Shown piece after piece: positions 1-7,327 of a stretch of DNA of 9,910 nt (position 1 is its first letter; each line of letters begins with the position of its first letter). A program made the position numbers and the translations under genes. This DNA comes from an uncultured Pirellula sp. (GTDB taxonomy: Bacteria > Planctomycetota > Planctomycetia > Pirellulales > Pirellulaceae). The notes under the pieces are model-generated. The model searched no databases. It was not told where the DNA came from and saw only the letters and a program-made list of their open reading frames with translations. The stretch lies in contig CAITIF010000700.1 in assembly GCA_903892365.1 (NCBI GenBank), positions 1 through 9,910 of the forward strand, written 5' to 3'.

Positions 1-1004
1 AACAAGGGCTTCATTTCGATCTGGTGGTTTTGGACGAAGCACAGCGCATTAAAAATCGCAACAGCTCTACCAGCGAGATCATTCGCTCGATCCCTCGCAC
101 TCGCTCTTGGGCATTGACGGGTACGCCTATAGAAAACTCGGTTGAGGATCTAGTGAGCATTTTCGAGTTTCTCTCGCCTGGTTATCTCAGGGACGATATG
201 CATCTCAAGTCACTTGGCAAAGCCACGCGAGACTACATTCTTCGGCGAACCAAAGATAAAGTTTTAACTGACATGCCGCCCAAGCTGTTTCGTCCTGCCG
301 AACTGGAACTGACGGGCGACCAACGCGCAAGCTACAAGAGCGCCGAGGAGGATGGCATCATCCAGCTTTCCGAGATGGCTGAATCAGTAACCATCCATCA
401 TGTGTTTGAACTTGTTTTACGATTGAAACAAATCTGCAACTTTGATCCCGTCACGGGAGCAAGCGCCAAACTGGAACGCCTCGAGGCGGACCTAGAAGAA
501 GTGGCTGCCAGCGGTCAGAAAGCTATTATTTTTAGTCAATGGGTCGAAACGTTAGACGTCTTGAACGAGAGGTTAGCGAAGTACCACCCCCTGCAATACC
601 ACGGCCGGATACCTTCGAACAAGCGCGATGGAGTGATCGATCAGTTCAAAAACAATCCTAAAAACAAAGTGATCTTGATGAGCTATGGTGCGGGAGCGGT
701 TGGACTGAATCTGCAATTCTGCCATTATGTTTTCTTGTTTGATCGATGGTGGAACCCAGCTGTAGAAGATCAAGCGATCAATCGCGCGCATCGACTGGGA
801 GTCAAGCAACCGGTGACCGTAACTCGGATGATGTCACTGGAAACGATCGAGCAACGGATTCATGATGTGTTAGAACAAAAGCGAGACTTGTTCAACACCC
901 TGTTTGCAGAAACGGGGACGCCTCAGAATCTAGGACTCAATCAAAAAGAAATCTTCGGGTTGTTCGGACTCAATGTACCCAAGTATCAAGTCAAGGCAGC
1001 GTAG
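1..1004 (+). CDS. SNF2-family DNA-dependent ATPase/helicase-like protein, C-terminal part (5' end outside window)
   Basis: The frame is open from the first base (first full codon at 3) to a TAG at 1002-1004, so the true start and the Walker A motif lie upstream. Numbering the visible residues from base 3, motif II is DEAQ at 11-14 and motif III LTGTP at 38-42. RRTKDKVL, the usual junction between the two RecA lobes, lies at about 81-88. Lobe 2 has FSQW at 177-180, motif V GAGAVGLNL at 229-237 and motif VI QAINRAHRLG at 257-266, then the SLETIEQRI element typical of SNF2 proteins. Family members use ATP to translocate on duplex DNA and remodel protein-DNA complexes; bacterial ones (RapA-like and others) act in transcription or DNA repair, and the target here cannot be told. 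Motif VI is followed by V where many relatives have Q (HRxGQ). The gene converges on trpC with a 79-base gap. Family assignment is firm; the role is open. Confidence 0.93.
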   Translation, partial: QGLHFDLVVLDEAQRIKNRNSSTSEIIRSIPRTRSWALTGTPIENSVEDLVSIFEFLSPGYLRDDMHLKSLGKATRDYILRRTKDKVLTDMPPKLFRPAELELTGDQRASYKSAEEDGIIQLSEMAESVTIHHVFELVLRLKQICNFDPVTGASAKLERLEADLEEVAASGQKAIIFSQWVETLDVLNERLAKYHPLQYHGRIPSNKRDGVIDQFKNNPKNKVILMSYGAGAVGLNLQFCHYVFLFDRWWNPAVEDQAINRAHRLGVKQPVTVTRMMSLETIEQRIHDVLEQKRDLFNTLFAETGTPQNLGLNQKEIFGLFGLNVPKYQVKAA

Positions 1005-1059
1005 CTCAATCTCGCTCTCGCTTCTTTCTGACATAGCTTTTCTTCGCGTATTGCATCGA

Positions 1060-1080
1060 TCACCCATTGGTGAGAATGGG
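1060..1080. terminator. Possible hairpin between convergent SNF2 and trpC genes
   Basis: Two overlapping perfect inverted repeats lie in the 79-base gap: TCACC-CATT-GGTGA (1060-1073) and CCCATT-GGTGAG-AATGGG (1063-1080). They share bases and exclude each other. The second ends three bases before the trpC stop codon. Neither is followed by a T-run on either strand, so this is at best a weak or factor-assisted end for both genes. Stems this short can occur by chance. Confidence 0.25.
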
Positions 1081-1083
1081 CCG

Positions 1084-1899
1084 TCAATCTTCGTTGCCGG
1101 ATGTTCCTTCTCCATAAGGAAGCTGGAGCAAGCTGATGACCGCTTGCTTGATGTCCGCTTGACGCATCAGTGACTCACCGACCAACATGGCTTGGATGTT
1201 GGCGGCGTGAATCTTATGTACATCCGCTGCAGTGAAAATACCGCTTTCAGCGACAACGGTCACGTCCTCAGGGATCTCGGTTCGCAATCGAATGACGTGT
1301 TCCAAGTCGACCGAAAAGGTGTGAAGATCGCGGTTGTTAACTCCGACCAGCTTGGTTCCTGTCGCAAGCACTCGATCCAAATGCGTCGGATCGTAAAGCT
1401 CGATCAAAGCGGTCATGCCAAGCCCTTCGATCAGATTGTAGAGATCGATTAAGCTATCTCCCTCAAGACACTCTGCAATCAGAAGCACCGCATCTGCACC
1501 TGCTACCCGAGCTTCATACACTTGATAGGGATCGAGAATAAAATCTTTTCGCAAAAGAGGTAAATCGACGCGTTGGCGTATGTCGGTCAAGTAGTCGAGC
1601 CTACCCTGAAAGAACGGCTCGTCGGTTAGCACACTGATCGCAGCAGCCCCACCGGCTTGATAAGCTTTTGCAATATCCACAGGGTAGAATTGAGGGCGAA
1701 TCATCCCTTTGGATGGGCTCGCCCGTTTCACCTCGGCAATCAATCGGACGTAATCGTGCCCTCGCAAAGCGTCTAAAAAGCTTCTTACCTCGGGGCCTTC
1801 GTGCGCCGATTCGATAAGCGACTCCAGATCACGACGCTTCTTGGCGAATGCAATCTCTTCTCGTTTGCTAGCAACGATTCTGTCTAATACGGTCTGCAT
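1084..1899 (-). CDS. trpC: Indole-3-glycerol phosphate synthase (TrpC)
   Basis: This is the cytoplasmic TIM-barrel enzyme that closes the indole ring in tryptophan synthesis, converting 1-(2-carboxyphenylamino)-1-deoxyribulose 5-phosphate to indole-3-glycerol phosphate with loss of CO2 and water. At 271 residues it has the usual length of a monofunctional TrpC, with no TrpF fused. By comparison with characterised enzymes the catalytic set is complete: E56 and K58 in IAEVKRASPSKG (54-65), K118 in LLRKDF, E167 in ALIELYD, N188 in GVNNRDL, E218 and S219 in VAESGI, and the phosphate-binding VGESLM near 240-245. The N-terminal VLDRIVASKREEI is the family's opening helix and supports the ATG at 1899. 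The start lies 2 bases after the TAA of the Dabb gene and has no clear ribosome-binding site, which suggests translation coupled to the upstream gene. No other trp gene is in the window. Confidence 0.97.
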   Translation of the reverse strand: MQTVLDRIVASKREEIAFAKKRRDLESLIESAHEGPEVRSFLDALRGHDYVRLIAEVKRASPSKGMIRPQFYPVDIAKAYQAGGAAAISVLTDEPFFQGRLDYLTDIRQRVDLPLLRKDFILDPYQVYEARVAGADAVLLIAECLEGDSLIDLYNLIEGLGMTALIELYDPTHLDRVLATGTKLVGVNNRDLHTFSVDLEHVIRLRTEIPEDVTVVAESGIFTAADVHKIHAANIQAMLVGESLMRQADIKQAVISLLQLPYGEGTSGNED

Positions 1900-1908
1900 G
1901 CTTAGACC
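1891..1908 (-). promoter_or_regulatory. Inverted repeat enclosing the Dabb stop and trpC start codons
   Basis: Read on the minus strand, GGTCT and AGACC flank an 8-base loop, AAGCATGC, that holds the trpC ATG. The Dabb TAA straddles the left arm and loop. In mRNA this could form a 5-bp hairpin presenting the start codon. There is no good Shine-Dalgarno sequence just upstream. A ribosome finishing the Dabb frame would open the hairpin and end 2 bases from the trpC start, as expected for termination-reinitiation. The stem is short, so it may be coincidence. Confidence 0.25.
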
Positions 1909-2213
1909 AAGTCCGAATCGAAAATACGAACTTGCTTCCAGTTGGACTTTTGCTCTGCGATAAACTGCAGGTGCCTTGGAGCAACTTGGTACAAATCGTG
2001 GGACTCGCGACTATCGAAAACGACATTGATCGTCACTTGATAACCATGATCGTTGACTGGCCTAGCCAAGTCTTTGTTGAGTCTACCCACGGAAAAGTAT
2101 ACCACCCCTGGATGGTCGCTCAGGTAATGCTGGCATGCATGCAACAGTTCCTGAATCTTTGACTCAGAATCGTCGCTGAGCGTAAAATAAACCATGTGGG
2201 ACAGCTGTGGCAT
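1902..2213 (-). CDS. Dabb-domain (stress-responsive alpha/beta-barrel) protein
   Basis: This is a 103-residue cytoplasmic protein with the ferredoxin-like Dabb pattern. It has a first strand with the HMVYFTL signature (residues 6-12), a helix rich in charged and Q/H residues, then HPGVVYFSVGRL (about 34-45). Next come YQVTINVVFDSRESHDLY (about 58-75) and a C-terminal HLQFIAEQKSNWKQVRIFDS. Dabb proteins are dimeric barrels. Some respond to stress in plants, a few bacterial and plant members catalyse cyclisation or aldol chemistry, and most have no known function. The ATG at 2213 is chosen because MPQLSHMVYFTL matches the usual family opening; an alternative ATG at 2195 would remove the front of strand 1. 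No convincing ribosome-binding site is seen before either. It is first in a two-gene unit with trpC. Family assignment is good; function is unknown. Confidence 0.85.
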   Translation of the reverse strand: MPQLSHMVYFTLSDDSESKIQELLHACQHYLSDHPGVVYFSVGRLNKDLARPVNDHGYQVTINVVFDSRESHDLYQVAPRHLQFIAEQKSNWKQVRIFDSDLV

Positions 2214-2495
2214 CGGTGTCTGAGCTTTGTGGAAAAAGTAAAGTTGAGAGGTTAGGCAGCTTGTGATCGACGGTTACCCGCAGGAAAACGCAGGCTTGTG
2301 AGTCGCATCCGTGGGTAAAAGTTATTGGAAGCCGTGTCTTTTGACAAGCGGAACCCATTTTGGCACGAATGCTATCAAGGGATATTGCAGGAATTTTCGT
2401 TGCGAACGGAAAAATCCGCAAGTTTTAACACCTCGCTGGCCGAAACTCCTCTTGTCCGACGAATCGTCGTCTCCGATACGAGAAGGGTTTAACCG
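2214..2495. other. Divergent intergenic region between the Dabb-trpC unit and the lipoprotein gene
   Basis: No credible gene is visible in these 282 bases, and promoters for both flanking units should lie here. On the minus strand there is a TTGTCA-like -35 (2347-2342), a 17-base spacer and TAACTT (2324-2319), a poor -10; this is only a weak candidate. For the plus gene I see no convincing promoter. Small symmetric elements are present: CGCAGG repeated with a 4-base gap (2279-2294), TTGCG/CGCAA arms around an inner CGGA-AAAA-TCCG hairpin (about 2400-2421), and the odd palindrome CGACGA-A-TCGTCG (2457-2469). None is distinctive enough to name. Confidence 0.4.
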
Positions 2496-3068
2496 ATGTC
2501 CTGCAAGAACTTCCAGAAACTATTTAGTCTACTCCTCCTGTCTGTGGTTGGCATGCAGTCGGGCTGCATTGGCTTATCCAACATGGGTTTAGGGCCTTTC
2601 GGAGTTCCTATTCCGGTTTCGCCGTACCTTCAAGATAATGAAGAAGTCCAGTTTCATATCCATGAGCGATACGCTCGAGTGCCCATCATGGGTCCTTTGA
2701 CAGCAGGTGGTCCAGTCGCGGCCATCGATCCACCAAGCGATGACGAAGTGATTCATGCCCTTGAAAAGGCACGACCAATTCGTGGCGGTTATCCACTGTT
2801 GTTTGAAAAGCAACGGAACCGAGTTCGCATCGTCAAAGAAAAGATTGCAGATTACATCGACGATCCACGCTTCATTCCGCTGATCGGTTTCGCTCAATTG
2901 CACCATGCTCACTACAAGTGCACTGTGTACTTTGAAGAACGTACGATCAACGGATGGCCGGTACCGTACACCTTGGAAGACAAAGAAGCGGTTGAGGTCA
3001 TCTACATCGACCATAACCACTTCCATATGGTTGGCGACCCAGACACAGGTGCATCCAGCCCTTACTAA
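2496..3068 (+). CDS. Small exported protein, probable lipoprotein, with clustered histidines; function unknown
   Basis: This is a 190-residue protein. The N-terminus has a typical export signal: K4 and K8, then the hydrophobic stretch LFSLLLLSVVGM (9-20), then QSGC with Cys24 as the likely lipidation site. Q at -3 is atypical for a lipobox, so cleavage by signal peptidase I instead is possible. The ATG at 2496 is preceded by AGAAGGG (2481-2487) with an 8-base gap, a good ribosome-binding site. The mature part has a Gly/Pro-rich lead (30-45), a PPSDDEVIHALEKA helix (79-92) and strand-like segments after 105. Histidines cluster in HIH (54-56), HHAHYKC (136-142) and DHNHFH (172-177), which could suggest metal binding, but this is inference. 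I recognise the style of planctomycete-only secreted proteins but no named domain. It converges on the giant minus-strand gene. Confidence 0.8.
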   Translation: MSCKNFQKLFSLLLLSVVGMQSGCIGLSNMGLGPFGVPIPVSPYLQDNEEVQFHIHERYARVPIMGPLTAGGPVAAIDPPSDDEVIHALEKARPIRGGYPLLFEKQRNRVRIVKEKIADYIDDPRFIPLIGFAQLHHAHYKCTVYFEERTINGWPVPYTLEDKEAVEVIYIDHNHFHMVGDPDTGASSPY

Positions 3069-3088
3069 AGGTCTGACGATTGGCGTGT

Positions 3089-3110
3089 GCTCCACCTAGC
3101 CAGGTGGAGC
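3089..3110. terminator. Perfect 9-bp hairpin between convergent genes
   Basis: GCTCCACCT (3089-3097) and AGGTGGAGC (3102-3110) are exact reverse complements around a 4-base AGCC loop, 20 bases after the lipoprotein stop. This is the strongest hairpin in the window and sits where a terminator for the plus-strand gene is expected. It lacks a T-run on either strand, so it may work as a non-canonical terminator or as a 3'-end stabilising structure. Being symmetric, it would form in transcripts from both directions. Confidence 0.5.
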
Positions 3111-3150
3111 GAATTGGAGACGGCGTCTACCATCAGTGACGTCCAAGTTG

Positions 3151-3188
3151 AAGATAAAAGAAACTATTCAGGTCCCTTCAGGGACTTG
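3151..3188 (-). terminator. Candidate intrinsic terminator overlapping the 3' end of the giant gene
   Basis: On the minus strand an 8-pair stem with one mismatch (CAAGTCCC, TGAA loop, GGGACCTG; plus-strand 3169-3188) encodes the last residues of the protein. It is followed by the TAG stop and then a T-rich tract, TTTCTTTTATCTTC (plus-strand 3151-3164). The tract begins about 7 bases after the stem, farther than in a textbook terminator, so the call is tentative. If real, the gene ends its own transcription within a few bases of its stop codon. Confidence 0.35.
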
Positions 3189-6100
3189 GTCTGCGACATG
3201 GCTGCGTTAAACTGCTCTTGCAACTGCTTGCTGGATACCGGAATGACTGGAACAGCACATTCCAGCCTTTGCAATTGAGGCGCGTTCCGGTTGTTGTGAA
3301 GGACTCGATCTACTTCCTCTTCCAACATCAACAACCAGGCCGGAATATCTAATCCAACGCCGGTGGGTTCTCGCATCATCAAATGTGCTTCTTGCACAAG
3401 TAAATCGAACGCGCGACTTTCTTCGTTGTCGCTCGCTCGCAATTGACGCATGGCTGGTCGTATCAGAGCCCGCATACGATCGATAGTCATCGGCTTTACG
3501 AATCGTTCGTTCAAACGATCTGCAACCGTTGGCATCTTCATCGCATACTGTTCTTGTAGTTTGGTAAGCTTTTCAAGGTACTGATCCGATTCTTTCGAGA
3601 CCCGTTCTGACAACGCGCGTCGCCATTGTTGTGCAGACGATTGGCAGCCTGTGTGGACCAGTACTTCATGAGCCCAAAATACGGGCTTCAAGTTCCAGCA
3701 AACGCGATCGTAACGAACTCGTAATCTCAAGAAATCGAGCAGCATGTACAGCATCTCACCTCGGTCGGACTGAGTCGTGGTGCTGTTGTAGTCTTTGTAT
3801 TCCGCAAAGTGATCGATGATGGCTTCGAACACGACCGCGAGCCATCGTTGGGCTTCTTCGATCGAAATCTCGCCGTTCTCAATGGCATCCAAGAGTGGCC
3901 GGACCTCTTCGGTGTCCTGGTTCTTCATGGCCTGCTCAAGGTAATTCGGTACCCCTTGATGCAAGATCGCTCGAACATTCGAAAGCTTGAGAAAGCCTTG
4001 AGTAAAGATGCCTTTCCCGTACTTCTGAATGAATTGCGATAATTGCTTCCAGGTTCCCGACCCATCAATCGTCTCGAGAATGCTCAAACGAAGCGTTCGC
4101 GAATGAGACAACCAGCTGCTAAGCAAGACTTCGGTCAGCTGTTCCAACAGCGGTACCAGTGTCTCGCTTTCTGGTTCCGGCGGATTCAAATCCACCAAGG
4201 TGTCCAGTTCTAATAACTTCCATTCCGGCTTGAGTGCGGATTCAGACTTTTTGGCTTTGCGCCGTTCGCTAGGTGGTTTGTCGGCTTGCCATTGGTAGGC
4301 GTTTCGGACCAAGCATCGGACCATCGACTTGAAGGCGATTTGAAAGAGATCATCAAACTCCGTTACGGCGCCATGTCCAACAGGATTGTGATGCTCCATG
4401 TGGCGTGCGGTATCGACCAGCCGGCACGACTGATAGAAGAAACCTTGCCGGGGCAGCCAAGTTAACAAATGAGTCAATGCCCGACGACGCACGCGAGCGC
4501 TCAGAATATCGCGTGGCTGTCCTCCGCGGGCTAATGAAACATAGAGCAGTTTCTGATCGCGAAGGACTGATAAAAAGTCGGTGAACGACTCTTCAACTCG
4601 AGAGCGACGCGCTGCCATCAAATCGCCAAACAACTCAACCGTCAACAGCTCATCTTTGGGTAATCCATCCAGCAAGGACTGGCAACTTGAGCGATCTACG
4701 GAATGAGCAAGTACCGCTCCGATCAGCATCCGTCCCGCGTCGGCGGTTTCGACTGCGGTTGCCAGAATCCGTTCCATCAAGGACTCTTTGATGACGCGTT
4801 GTCGATCGTAGCGAGCCATTGAATCGGTATCGGTGCCCCCTTTGGGAATCTTGTAGGCTTGGATTTGGTCCAGAAGCCCCACCAACGCATTGCGATTCGA
4901 TAGGCATTGTTCGCTCCAACGCCTCAGCGCTGCGACCACCCGTGCTTTGCGAGCCGCATCGACATCGACCTCTCCAGTGGTTGAGCCTGGTTGATCGTCC
5001 AGCGTCCGCGTCGACTGGGCAACCAGCTTCCACATTTGTGCTAAAGCAGCAAGAAAGGTAAGGTGTTCGCTTAGACGCTTCGATTCGGCCGCGATCTCTT
5101 CGGCGGTGCCTTCGTCTTGTTCATATACCGGACCGTCCACCCCGTCGTCCGTACTGTCCAAAAAGGTGAAGCCTTCATAAGCCGCACCAAAAAGCGACCC
5201 TTCTTCGTCGCTATCGTTACTGTTGCCATCGGCATCATTGGATTCGCCAGCTGCCATGAGGTCTTGCGAGGGGTCGGAACGTTTCTTTCCGGGTTTGCCT
5301 TTCGCAAGAGCGAACTCAGGAACCATCCAAAAGCTTTCTCCGTTGGCTTCAAGATAGTCAAAGAATTTTTCGACCATCGACCAGATAAAGTCATTGGGCT
5401 TATCGGTGTTCTCGAACAGTTGCTCCAGCCACATTCTGGCAAGATCGGAGTAGGACGTGTTTCCACTTTGCAAGCCAACTCGAGTGCCTTGACTGAGCCA
5501 GTGAACCAGCAAGGCCATCCCGCCAACGAAGTCCCGACGGTCAAGCAGTGCTTCAATCACCAGTGCGTAGGCTTTTGGCGAATCAAACATATCCGCGTGC
5601 GGGGCCCAAAACTTCAGATCGCCTGCCGCGGCTCCCCCCTGATGCCACAGTCGCAAAGCCCGCGATACCAGCTGCGATGACTCCAATGAATCCTGTGGGT
5701 CGGTGGCCGCTACATCGCTGACTTGATGGGCTGCGTACTTCCGCCACCAGTCCGAAATCCATCGAAATCGTTCTTCGGTGCGAGCGCAGAGGGCTTCTTG
5801 ATTAGTCGCAGCAGCTTCACGCCACAGACGCGACAAAAACCCGAGCGTTTGTTCCATAATTTGGACAAGCTCCGTCACTCGCTCGTCCGTTACGGTTGAA
5901 TCGGAACCAACAAAACGCGGAAAGTTTCCGGCGAACCCCAGGATGTTCCAGGGGTCCACTAACGCTCCGCACTCGATCCCGCGCTGAATCAAGTCAAAGA
6001 TTTGCCCGGGAATATCCCCCGCCTTTTCCAGCTCGTTTCGGCGCAACAACTGATTGCCCACGGTTAGCAGACAATCGATCCGACACAAAATGCGCGCCGA

Positions 6101-7327
6101 TGGAACTTGCACGTCATCCGATTCTTCTTTCGCGGCATTGGCGCTTCCCATTCGAGCGAAGATACGAGCCAGTTGAACATGCTCCACTTGCGAGGCGCGA
6201 AGTCTCGCTAAATTGGTGTTCAGTTGTTGTCTCGCACCTCCTAAAGGTTGCCTGCGAATGGCCGCTTCCGTTCGAAGCCGGTCTGCGTGAGGACCGTGAA
6301 TCCCCGACAAAAACTCTTCATAAAACGAGTCTCGGTAGGATGCAATCTGCGACAGCAATTGAACTAAGGTTGTCGTCGACGGAATGGAATTCGCTCGACC
6401 TCCTGAAATCCCCGAGGCCATCAACATGGTGCCAGCGAGTACCACGGCAGCTTCCGTTAAGGTCTCTTGTTGCGAAAGCTCTTTTTCTTGTGCGACACGG
6501 GCAAGCAATGCGTCGACCGTCACCTGCTGCAGGACGAAGCGCCTGTAGTTGGTGTTGTTGTCCATCAGATTTGGATCCCACTGGCCGAAGTAGTAGTTCG
6601 GGCGCTTGTTTACGGGGTGGTCAAAGTCGTAGGCTCGCGGATCCAATGCGAGCTCATCCAAGTTCTTCGGCTCGAATTGTGCGTCTCGCAAAATATGCGG
6701 CGACGTCCCGCGCAAAATGTCCAACGTCTTGGTGATCAATTGGAAGTAGGGACCAAAAGCGACACCGACATCTCGAATGTAGAGAGGAATAGGTCGCAAC
6801 CATTCGTGCGCGTACGGTTCTAATCGGCGTCCTTCGAGAACCGCAACCGGACGAAAGCCAACGTAATCGTTTAACGCGTCGATCGCTTTGGGTACAATTC
6901 GATCGATCTCGTTCCAAGGCGGCCCTTGTTGCAATACGCACTCAATCGCTCGTCCCAAAAACAAACCATTGAATAGCCCTTCGGGTTCTTGATGAAACAG
7001 AAGATCGCTGTGGTAATCCAAGTAATCGGGAAGCAGATAAAGCCAAACAATCTGGAGCACTTGGTTGGCTTGGTCGCTCTCGCGGAAAATCTCCTTTTCA
7101 TCACGTAGTTTCCCAAGACGGTCTTGCAACCATTGTTGAATGGTAAGCCAGGGGGGTAAACCTGCATAAGGACTGTACTTTTGCGGTGAACCAGCGACCG
7201 CCCAACCGTACAAACGGTTCAAAGCTGCAAGAGAGCGGGGGTCCGACTTACCAGACGAAAAATTAAGATAGCCCAACACATGGACTAAGTCGTCGTCTTT
7301 CAGCTCATTTCGATTCTCGTTCGCCAC
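3164..7327 (-). CDS. Very large uncharacterised protein (1387 residues), predicted cytoplasmic, mostly helical
   Basis: I do not recognise a known domain. The frame is intact over 4.1 kb and codon use resembles its neighbours. The GTG at 7327 is the chosen start: it follows a G-rich TGGGGT on the coding strand by 5 bases, and the next Met is too far in to be likely. There is no signal peptide and no clear membrane span. Residues 1-300 are Trp/Tyr/Pro-rich and look like a compact domain. Residues 265-670 are mostly amphipathic helix. Residues 676-684 are basic (KGKPGKKR), followed by a strongly acidic, Ser/Asn/Gly-rich stretch to about 745, probably disordered, containing EGFTFLDSTDDGVDG. Residues 750-1010 are helical again with many Arg. 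A short basic linker (about 1020-1028, ERRKAKKSE) precedes a last helical part with heptad-like segments near 1245-1345. No Walker, nuclease, kinase or protease motif was seen. Repeat-type helical scaffolds would look like this, but that is inference. It is transcribed alone. Confidence 0.85.
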   Translation of the reverse strand: MANENRNELKDDDLVHVLGYLNFSSGKSDPRSLAALNRLYGWAVAGSPQKYSPYAGLPPWLTIQQWLQDRLGKLRDEKEIFRESDQANQVLQIVWLYLLPDYLDYHSDLLFHQEPEGLFNGLFLGRAIECVLQQGPPWNEIDRIVPKAIDALNDYVGFRPVAVLEGRRLEPYAHEWLRPIPLYIRDVGVAFGPYFQLITKTLDILRGTSPHILRDAQFEPKNLDELALDPRAYDFDHPVNKRPNYYFGQWDPNLMDNNTNYRRFVLQQVTVDALLARVAQEKELSQQETLTEAAVVLAGTMLMASGISGGRANSIPSTTTLVQLLSQIASYRDSFYEEFLSGIHGPHADRLRTEAAIRRQPLGGARQQLNTNLARLRASQVEHVQLARIFARMGSANAAKEESDDVQVPSARILCRIDCLLTVGNQLLRRNELEKAGDIPGQIFDLIQRGIECGALVDPWNILGFAGNFPRFVGSDSTVTDERVTELVQIMEQTLGFLSRLWREAAATNQEALCARTEERFRWISDWWRKYAAHQVSDVAATDPQDSLESSQLVSRALRLWHQGGAAAGDLKFWAPHADMFDSPKAYALVIEALLDRRDFVGGMALLVHWLSQGTRVGLQSGNTSYSDLARMWLEQLFENTDKPNDFIWSMVEKFFDYLEANGESFWMVPEFALAKGKPGKKRSDPSQDLMAAGESNDADGNSNDSDEEGSLFGAAYEGFTFLDSTDDGVDGPVYEQDEGTAEEIAAESKRLSEHLTFLAALAQMWKLVAQSTRTLDDQPGSTTGEVDVDAARKARVVAALRRWSEQCLSNRNALVGLLDQIQAYKIPKGGTDTDSMARYDRQRVIKESLMERILATAVETADAGRMLIGAVLAHSVDRSSCQSLLDGLPKDELLTVELFGDLMAARRSRVEESFTDFLSVLRDQKLLYVSLARGGQPRDILSARVRRRALTHLLTWLPRQGFFYQSCRLVDTARHMEHHNPVGHGAVTEFDDLFQIAFKSMVRCLVRNAYQWQADKPPSERRKAKKSESALKPEWKLLELDTLVDLNPPEPESETLVPLLEQLTEVLLSSWLSHSRTLRLSILETIDGSGTWKQLSQFIQKYGKGIFTQGFLKLSNVRAILHQGVPNYLEQAMKNQDTEEVRPLLDAIENGEISIEEAQRWLAVVFEAIIDHFAEYKDYNSTTTQSDRGEMLYMLLDFLRLRVRYDRVCWNLKPVFWAHEVLVHTGCQSSAQQWRRALSERVSKESDQYLEKLTKLQEQYAMKMPTVADRLNERFVKPMTIDRMRALIRPAMRQLRASDNEESRAFDLLVQEAHLMMREPTGVGLDIPAWLLMLEEEVDRVLHNNRNAPQLQRLECAVPVIPVSSKQLQEQFNAAMSQTKSLKGPE

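Noticed and set aside
2164..2421. An 85-codon minus-strand frame overlapping the start of the Dabb gene
   Set aside because: It lies mostly in the intergenic region, overlaps Dabb in another frame, has no ribosome-binding site and its translation resembles no protein family.
2589..3095. A 168-codon minus-strand frame opposite the lipoprotein gene
   Set aside because: The plus frame has a signal peptide and a good ribosome-binding site. The antisense frame has neither and its translation looks random.
5071..5680. Open frames of 161 codons (minus) and 187 codons (plus) across the acidic linker of the giant gene
   Set aside because: Both overlap the linker coding region in other frames and are best explained by its unusual composition. 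There is no start signal and no recognisable motif.
5896..6735. A 279-codon plus-strand frame opposite the giant gene
   Set aside because: Composition is Arg/Ser/Pro-rich as expected of an antisense shadow, and the minus-strand frame through the same bases is continuous and far more protein-like.
3164..7327. The giant gene as a defence or conflict system component
   Set aside because: It is large and unexplained, but no nuclease, ATPase, protease or sensor motif is visible and no defence-type neighbour lies nearby. The SNF2 fragment is more than 2 kb away, on the other strand, with other genes between.
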